From: Apis mellifera
Taxonomy: Eukaryota; Arthropoda; Insecta; Hymenoptera; Apidae
DNA: 64,000 nucleotides
Direction: 5' to 3'
Assembly: GCF_003254395.2 (NCBI RefSeq)
Contig: NC_037645.1
Coordinates: 2,877,222-2,941,221 of the forward strand
Each line of letters starts with the position of its first letter. Within the stretch, counting starts at the first letter, position 1. A program made the position numbers and the translations under genes. Shown here in pieces: positions 56,991 to 64,000 of the stretch. The notes beneath the pieces were generated by a model. The model searched no databases and was not told the origin of the DNA. It saw nothing but the letters and a program-made list of their open reading frames with translations.

Positions 56991-58990
56991 AAATTAATCT
57001 GGCCATCGATCCACGTCCCTTCCCCAACCCCGGCCTTCTTCTCTCCCCTTCTTTCCTTCCTTCCTTCCTTCCTTCCTTCCTTCCTTCCAAAAAAAAAGAA
57101 GCGTGCAAGAGAAGGAGAAAAAAGAGGAAGTGGAGGAAGAGAAAGAAAGAAGAAGGGGAAGAAAAAAGATGGAACACGAGCGTCAACAAGGCAAGAGGAG
57201 CAAGAGGAGGACAGGCTTGCTCGAAAGGCCGCTGGCCACTTGTTGTCCACCCCCTTGGCTCGGCCGATCCGCCCGCGTTTCTCAGAGAGAAAGAGAGAGA
57301 GAGAGAGAGAGAGGAGGGGGAGGTGGAGATCCGAGGCCGGTTGCATGTCGACCACTTCCTTCTCCAGGAATTATATTCCAGCCTCTGCAACAGGAATCCG
57401 TCCTCCCTCTCCCTTCTCTCTCTCTCTCTTCCTCTTCCCCCCTCCTCTCTCTCTCTCTCTCTTTCTCCGCCTCCAGCCATCGGCCCTCGTTTCCACGGGA
57501 AATCTTCCCGGACGTTGACAGGGGAGGGAGAGGGGCGAGGAGGGAGGGAGAGGGAGAAGGGTGGTTGGTCGGATCCGGAATGAGTTGAACGACGACGACG
57601 ACGACTCGGCAAGTAGTCCGGGACGAGGTGAAACGGGTGAGCAATCACATTACCGTTGGGGTAGCCCACCCTAGGCCCTATTTCGATATCCCCGTGTCGC
57701 CTGTCTGCACCGAACCTTCGACCCTCCTCTCTTCGATCCGCTCCTCCGAACGGGGTCCTCCCTCTTTCTTCCCTCTATCTATATCTCCATCTCTCTCTCT
57801 GTCTCTCTCTCTCTCGTTCGTTCGCTCGCTCGCTCTCTCTTCGTTTATATCGGTGGAATCGAGCCGTACTCGCCGGATTATCAATCGAGAGCCACTTTCG
57901 GCCGGTCGTGAATAACTCGTGGGCGAATCGAGTTCGAGGAGAGTGGGGAGGGGGGTGGGAGGTGGATTCTCGCGGCGCGAGTCGAGGAAAAGGAAATCGT
58001 GGGGAGGGGGAGGAACGCGACCGGAAGCGGTGATCGATTTCGAGAGAGACGACGGGGGTTTTCCGCTCGAAGTGGCGCGAGGACTTGGACGCGGGGGGAG
58101 GGCATGGTTGTGCATGGCGAACGGATGGGTGTTTTTCTTTTTTCCTTTTCTTTTTTCCCGGGGAAAAAAGGACGGGGTGGGGTGGGATCGAAGGGTTGAA
58201 ATCGGTTTATCTTTTTTTTCGCTTCCCTTTCCTTTCTTTCTTTCTTTCGTTCTTCTTGGACTCGAGTCACGAAATTTTCCGGGTTTTTGAAACGGGTTCT
58301 TTAAAATTTGAAGAGTTTTGGGGGAGTTTGAGGGAGAGAGGGGAGAGGAGGATAATTTTTTAAAACTGTTCGAGGGTTTTTTTGAATTTGAATTCGAGGG
58401 GTTGGAGGAGGAGAGAAGACACATGATAGTGTTCTTTGAAATGGAGAAATCGTGAGTTATTTCTTAAATTTTTGAATGACGCAAATTCTGTTCCTCTTCC
58501 CCTTTTTGGAAATATTTTTTTTTTTTTTGCATCGCTCTTGACACGGGTACATCGCGTTCGAAATTTCCATCGTATCGTTTTAATTACAATCATTCACGCA
58601 TCACTCGAGCATAATTATAAGGGATTACGAAATAATCGAAACGTTGGAAAAAAAAAAAATACAAAAACAAAAAAAAAACGGAAAAAAAAAGCTGAAAAGC
58701 TAAAAAGCTTCTTACAAACTCGAGGACAAAAGGTCGATAACGATTCAAATTAATCCCATCGATGGTGAAAATAATGAGACCAATCAACCCCCGTGTAATA
58801 TTTTAATAAACACGATCGACGCATCATATTTTACGGCGACCGATATCTCGTTAATATTTTTGCCAAACTTATTATCATCGCGTGTGTAATATCTCCCCGA
58901 TTCTTTCCCGATAAAAGAGCGCGCAGGCGAAGGGCAGGAGGGGAGGGGGAGAGGGAGGCGAGGCGAGGAAGGGCGAGGAAGGGCGAGGGG
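56991..58990. repeat. Purine/pyrimidine-rich low-complexity DNA
   Basis: (TTCC)n at 57,051-57,088, (GA)n at 57,290-57,312, CT-rich 57,410-57,470 and 57,790-57,840, GGGA-rich 57,940-58,010, and GGGCGAGGAA repeats to 58,990. The longest frame of the window (341 codons on the minus strand, 56,644-57,669) is Ser/Arg/Leu/Phe runs and not a gene. Confidence 0.6.
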
Positions 58991-59430
58991 GCTAAAAATG
59001 TTAATTGCGTTTCTCGTCGTCGATTGCCGAAAATTCAATTTGCGGTAATTAATGACGATTTTTTCCTCTCTCTCTCTCTTTCTTTCTCTCTTATTCGCCC
59101 CCTCCCCTTTCGCGTTCCACGCTTTTCGAGTGGAGTTGTCACGGGGCATTAAGTAGTTAATTAGAGTTTTTCAAGGGCCCGGTTTTAAATTGGGCCGGTA
59201 ATAAATAATTAATTCGAACGTTGGCGCGGAGCGTGATACGTATTGCTCGCAATTAAACTACGGCGCCTACCCTTTTCACGATCGTTTAAAACGCCGATTA
59301 CAGAAAATTCACCCGCCGCCCACCCGTGGCAATTGTTCGTTGCCGAATTCGCGTGCGCGAAATGATGCAGTTATCCGCCGCGGCAAAAGGATATATTCGG
59401 TGCGCTAGGATATATATATATATATATGTT
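58991..59430. promoter_or_regulatory. Homeodomain-site-rich candidate enhancer
   Basis: Non-repetitive, with AATGTTAATTGCG, TGCGGTAATTAATGACG, AAGTAGTTAATTAGAG, TAATAAATAATTAATTCG and CTCGCAATTAAACTACGG, plus GGGCCCGG/GGGCCGG words and CGCCGATTACAG, at 58,998-59,310. Five or more AATTA cores within 320 bp. Ends in a short (TA)n at 59,409-59,426. Most enhancer-like block of the window by eye. Confidence 0.35.
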
Positions 59431-60130
59431 CCGCCGAGTTCGATCGAATTCGATCGATCGAACAGTGGATTAGATTAAACGAGGGGGAGAGGGAAATTTG
59501 ACCGCTTCTTGCAATTGCAATTCGAGAGAGGATAGAAACGGGATTAAAAGATGGGGGAAAAAAGGTTTGATTTTCGATCGAACGAGAAAGAGGAAAGAAG
59601 AGAGACCGTTTAATCCTAATTTCGATTCGAATTTTACGAAAATAATACGATTATTTATTTCTCCTTAAAACGCGCGATCTCCTGAAATCGTGTCAAATTT
59701 TTCGTCTCTGTGTATGATTCCAGCTCGAAATAATTATTCTATACATTCTATAGTATAAAATCTACTGTAACTATATCGAGAGAGTGAGCGAGTATTCCAT
59801 TAAGAAAAAGTCCGTAAATATCTTAATCGTTGCTCGAGATTAAAAATCTCCGATAATAAACGACGAGATATTCCCACGTTTTTGGGAATATATTCAGAGA
59901 TTCGTATTCGTCTTTATTTCGAGAAAATTATCCCCCTCCCTCTTTCCTATCCTCAAAACTTCGCGCGATTAATAAACAAAAAGGAAAAAAAGAAAAAGAA
60001 CACGCTCCTCGAAGCCTGCCTACTCTCCTGCATCTCTCCTCTCCCCTTAACCCCATCCATCTAATTACCCTGGAAATCTTGGCAATCACAGCTCTGTATT
60101 CCCTCCCCTCCCCTCCCCTGCGCGATCTCG
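59431..60130. other. Unique DNA, no recognised feature
   Basis: TCGA/ATCG-rich AT DNA with CCCCTCCC words near 60,100. Nothing supported. Confidence 0.4.
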
Positions 60131-60460
60131 CGTTCGTTTCACGCTTGATCCGGCCCTCTCTATCAATTACCCCCTAATGCTCATGCAAATTGGCCGGCGA
60201 GAAGGAGGCTCTCCCCTCCCTCCGTCCTCCTCAGCAGCAGTTGGAGGCGCGCGACTCAGCGCGCAGTCAATCAACCGATCGAGCGTTTTCCGCGCCTCGC
60301 CTCCCCAAGTTGTGTCGGTCCGGGACTCGACAAGATAAATATCGGCGGAGCTCGACGGATTAACCCGACGCCGATAGCGAGAGATGCGGCAGCAGCGAGA
60401 GGGAGGGAGGGAGGGAGGGAGGAGCAGGAGGTGGAGGAGGAGGAGGAGGAGGGCTATGAT
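60131..60460. promoter_or_regulatory. Candidate regulatory element with octamer and GGGA run
   Basis: TATCAATTACCCCC and TCATGCAAATTGGCC (octamer-like) near 60,160-60,195, GACAAGATAAATATCGG and CGGATTAACCCG (Otx-like GGATTA) near 60,329-60,370, then (GGGA)n and (GGA)n at 60,399-60,452. Inferred from motifs. Confidence 0.3.
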
Positions 60461-60632
60461 TTCAATCTAGCCCCGTGGGCTGTGGGACTCTCCTCTCCTC
60501 TCCTCCCTCCCCTCTTCCTCCCTTGGATGGAACGGAGGCCATCCAATTTCCGATCGCCCCCCTCCCTCCCCCGCGGATTGGCGACGGGACTCCTGGCCGA
60601 GGTTTACAATTAAGCCGTCTCGCTCGCGGAGC

Positions 60633-60679
60633 CGAACTGTCAACACTCCTCGTAAAAAGTTCATCGTCCAATTTGCGCC
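60633..60679 (+). repeat. Duplicated 47-bp element, copy 1
   Basis: CGAACTGTCAACACTCCTCG, then GTTCATCGTCC and AATTTGCGCC. It matches 61,305-61,352 except for one extra A and one G/C difference. Weaker similarity continues about 40 bp further (GGGGAGGGGA). Confidence 0.7.
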
Positions 60680-61304
60680 ACTGCCGGATCGAGTGGTGGG
60701 CGTGGGGAGGGGAGTGGAAGGAGGGGTGGTCAAGCAGGGGAGGGAAGGGAAGGGGAGAGAAGTGTCTTGGGATGATTTCTTTTTTTTTTTATTTTTGGAT
60801 TGGCGGAGTATTTTTCTTCCTCTACTTCTTTTTTTTTTCTTATTCTAAGCTGGAGATGGAAGAGAGGGTGGGTTTTTTTTGTGATGAATGAGGAATCATG
60901 ATGATTTCGCAAGATTAGAAATTGAGATCATTGAGTGGAGAAGTTGGTGAAGGTGATACGATAGAAATATTTGTTTCGAAGAGTAATACTTGTGAAATAC
61001 TTCCAAAGAGAAGTTAGAATTAACGTAAATTTCATTAAAAGATATCTAGATATCTCCAGATATACGTGCATAATTTTCGTGATAGTATTGAACCAACATT
61101 TTCAAGATTTTAACTTTTTTTTTTAATTCGAATTCAATCGAACTCAAACAATATAATTCGAAGGAACCTGAACTAAAATTCACGCGTATATGATATTTCA
61201 ATTTCGAAATAAACAAAAAGAAGAAAAAGAAAGAAGAAACTATCGATATTTCATCAAGTATCAAGTACGTAGAGCATTGCTTCATTCGGTATATATCGTT
61301 GGGG
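60680..61304. other. Sequence between the 47-bp copies
   Basis: G-rich, then T-rich (60,780-60,840), then AT-rich DNA. No gene. It could be an insertion between duplicated ends, but no transposase or inverted termini are visible. Confidence 0.4.
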
Positions 61305-61352
61305 CGAACTGTCAACACTCCTCGTAAAAAACTTCATCGTCCAATTTGCGCC
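61305..61352 (+). repeat. Duplicated 48-bp element, copy 2
   Basis: Second copy of the element at 60,633, same orientation, 672 bp away. Confidence 0.7.
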
Positions 61353-62320
61353 CCTGGAACTGGATGGGGGGAGCGGGGAGGGGATGAGTAGATGGCGGAA
61401 AATCGCGCGATCTTAGCTGGTCGGTAAACGAATTTCGTAACGGAGACGCGATATGGATGGCGAGATAGGATGGAAGAGGGTTGAGGAGGGAGGAAGGAAG
61501 GGGTTGAGAAGTTGAGTACAGAGTCTGCGAGAAAGAAGAGGAAGAGGAAGAAGAAGAAGAAGAAGAAGAAGGAAGCGAGCGGAGAATAACGATGAGTCGA
61601 GTTAAGGGGTGGCTTGGGGCGAGGAATAAAAGTGGAGGGGGTGAACGAAGGAAGATACGACGAAGAGGTTGAAGCAGAGCGATAGAGGAAGAAGAAATAT
61701 AGATGAGCATGGAATGTGCGTGATTAGTGCGAAGAAGAGAGAAACAGAAGAACGTCAAAGTAGGTATAAAATTGTCGAATTCAATTGGATCGAAGATTAC
61801 AAAATTATCGATTCGTAGAAATCCTTTTGTACAACGATATCCCACTACGTACGTAAGTTTCAAGTTAAAATGCATACCTTTCTCTTCTTCTGGATATTTT
61901 TTGATTGGATACAATCATAAACGAAACGTGTTGTAAATTACATGTATCTTGGAAGAAGAAAACAAAACAAAACAGAAAATAAAACTTAAGCAAGATGAAA
62001 GAAAGGATTGGAAAACTCGCATCGATAAAAGAGAGACGAGTAAACACTAGTGCTCACTGACTTATTCGCTTGAGTAATAAGTTAAAAATCTATAAAGAAT
62101 AAGAAGCGATCAAAAAGGAATATAAACCATTAAAGGAAAAGATAGAAGAAGAAGAAGAAGAGACTCGAGCAGGAGAAGCAAAAGGAGCAAGGTTGCGCGA
62201 GAAAAACGGTGAAATCAAGAGCGAAAAGAGGGTGGTGGCGAGGAGTATCGGGGGGAGGGAGGGATGGAAGCGAAAAGACTAGGGTGTGAGCGCGGCAGAA
62301 GGAGAGATTGCAGTTGACTA
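61353..62320. other. Unique DNA with (GAA)n
   Basis: (GAA)n at about 61,532-61,573, GA-rich patches near 62,140. The 200-codon minus-strand frame at 61,312-61,914 includes a Ser run from the GAA repeat, with no domain recognised. Confidence 0.4.
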
Positions 62321-62645
62321 GCAAGGCTGCCGTAATGAAATCAAGGGTGTAATGGCCCCGTCAGAGCGCAAACCTACCCTACGAGAGGCAACCTCGATTC
62401 TCTCTGTGTAGAACCACCACCATCCTCTCCCCCAACGCACCCCCTTTTCACCCCCGGACAGTTCCGGTACTCTTCCAGCTTTGACGTACCGTAAAACCAT
62501 TACGCTTTAAGGTCGGTGAAGCATCGAACGTTTGAATGTCACACCATTGCGCACGTATCGCTTCTCGCCTGCTTAAATTTTACATCGGTTCCTTCGGAGG
62601 CCGACGCCTCCTCCTCCCCCTTTTGTATCCTGCCTAGGGGGAGGG
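62321..62645. promoter_or_regulatory. Candidate conserved non-coding element
   Basis: Complex stretches at 62,330-62,410 (GGTGTAATGGCCCCGTCAG) and 62,470-62,610 (TACCGTAAAACCATTACGC, CGGAGGCCGACGCCTCC as a palindrome). Weak, texture-based call. Confidence 0.25.
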
Positions 62646-63845
62646 GGAGAAGAGGAGGGTTGCTGGTCCACCAGCCCTTTTAACCCTTCTCCCCTCTAAA
62701 AGTGAACGAGCGCGAGGTCGTTAACGAAGGAGAGGAGGGTGCTTCCGAATCGAGAGCAGGTTGATTCTGGACCCTCCTTGTTTCGATGGATCGTCGGATC
62801 CTCCATTCTTTTCTCTCTCTTTCTCTTTTTCTTTGGTGCAGGTATCGGGTATTGTTCTTCCACGATTTTTCGATCGATCTTATTTGAATTCCTTTTTTTT
62901 TTTTTTTAAATGAGAATTAAAATTGTAACTGAGAACGAGAAGAGTAGTAGGGTTTCGATTTAACTAAAATTTTTCGTAATTTATCTTCGTATCTCGATAT
63001 TTAAGATATCGTGAATATTCTTCCCGGATATTCTAAGCGTCGATGATTTCAATCTTTAAGATTTTTTAGATATGATAGGATATGATAGGATCTACTATCG
63101 ATTTGCTAATTTTTAAGAATTCTTTTTAAGAGATATATGAGATGTGTATATATATCTAAGGAGATACATAAGGTAAATACATGTATCGGATCATCCACGG
63201 ATCTTACTAGTCGAAAACTGGTGGTTAATTAGCAAGTTCTACTTCAAAGACGTCTAATCCATTCAATCGTAGATACGTTGATGTTGTCTATATCACAAGT
63301 CAAAGATCTTAATCAGATCTCAATGAGGATTAGGCATCGCATCGATATATACCTGTCGCAATTGCAAAAAAAGAAAAAAAAAAGAAAAAAGAAAAAGATT
63401 ATTTTATAAATGGAAAATTAATTTACGAAACGTTTCATCTTTTAACGTCCCCGCTAGATTAGAACGATTAACGATAAAATAAGACGAAACTTGACAATCA
63501 AAATTCAAACAAAAATGAAGAAATTTCTTTGAATTTTCTTGAAAGGCTTGATAAATATTCGTACGTTTCTTTTTTTTTCTTTCATTTTTTTTTTTCCATG
63601 CATCGTTCGTCCCTTTCGAACTCTTCCTGGCCGACAAAACAAATCGAAATCGAAATAACGAAACGTCATTCATCAATAATATTCAATCGTGGTGGGCCGA
63701 CGAGTAGCTTCTTGAATTAATTCCATCCAATTTACCAAGACCAATATATACCCCGATACAGGTATATTTTATATAACGACCGTGTTATATATATATCCTC
63801 CCTTCCCCTCCCCACACACGCTAAATTGGAGCTACGCGAAAAATG
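62646..63845. other. Unique AT-rich DNA with poly-T and poly-A patches
   Basis: T-tract near 62,891-62,907, A-rich patch near 63,365-63,396, direct repeats of ATATGATAGG near 63,070-63,090. No gene. Confidence 0.4.
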
Positions 63846-63849
63846 GGGG

Positions 63850-64000
63850 TTCGACACGTTTCCGAAAGGGGGTTAATACGATTTCGGATTCCTTGCTCAT
63901 TATCGGTATCTGGATAAATGAAGCCCACCGTCCGGCAACGTTTGCACGGCCCATTATCATGCAGATAATATCCTGCAATCGGCCGGTAATGACCGTCGAA
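63850..64000. promoter_or_regulatory. Candidate conserved element cut by the window end
   Basis: AGGGGGTTAATACGATTTCGG, CTCATTATCGGTATCTGG, GCCCATTATCATGCAGATAA and TCGGCCGGTAATGACC. Non-repetitive, several ATTA/TAAT cores. Continues past the window. Confidence 0.3.

Noticed and set aside
56644..57669. 341-codon minus-strand frame, the longest in the window
   Set aside because: Made of Ser/Leu/Phe/Arg/Glu runs from (CT)n, (GA)n and (TTCC)n repeats.

Overview
The window looks like genomic DNA from a hymenopteran insect, most likely a bee. The left half is very AT-rich. The right half is richer in GC and CpG, with frequent TCGA/ATCGAT words and many long (GA)n, (CT)n and (TA)n tracts. An ant is possible. 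I recognise no protein-coding gene, tRNA, rRNA, CRISPR array or complete transposon, and the open frames are explained by low-complexity sequence or chance.

Left part (about 1-33,300): a tandem array of one spliced, apparently non-coding transcription unit on the + strand, period about 10.19 kb. Near-identical promoters and first exons lie at 4,081, 16,449 and 26,637, and a degenerate relative lies at about 505-1,536. Each promoter has a CCAAT box, three TGCGCAT motifs 12 bp apart and a TCAGT initiator. Each unit then has short exons with good splice sites, a duplicated exon block carrying TAGAATCAGTG motifs, a GC-rich hairpin core, a periodic array of TTAGTGTTGCG boxes, and a chain of stem-loops running to a 3-prime exon. 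The last unit switches at about 31,172 to a clearly diverged 3-prime version. Comparing it with the other copies shows stems kept by paired base changes (C-G to U-A and similar) in at least six helices. That is internal evidence for a structured RNA, and it is the main discovery candidate.

Between the first and second complete units, about 11,700-15,390 holds a partial extra copy full of single-base indels, with slight noise beginning at about 11,270. It looks like uncorrected long-read sequence in the assembly, and it accounts for the 12.37 kb spacing there against 10.19 kb in the next interval.

Right part (about 33,400-64,000): unique sequence with no recognised gene. It holds microsatellites, two minisatellite-like arrays, purine/pyrimidine tracts and several islands of complex, homeodomain-site-rich DNA (TAATTA, AATTAA) that look like regulatory elements of a developmental gene outside the window. 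Two are duplicated locally (52.8/54.0 kb and 60.6/61.3 kb). These regulatory calls rest on sequence texture alone and need cross-species alignment.
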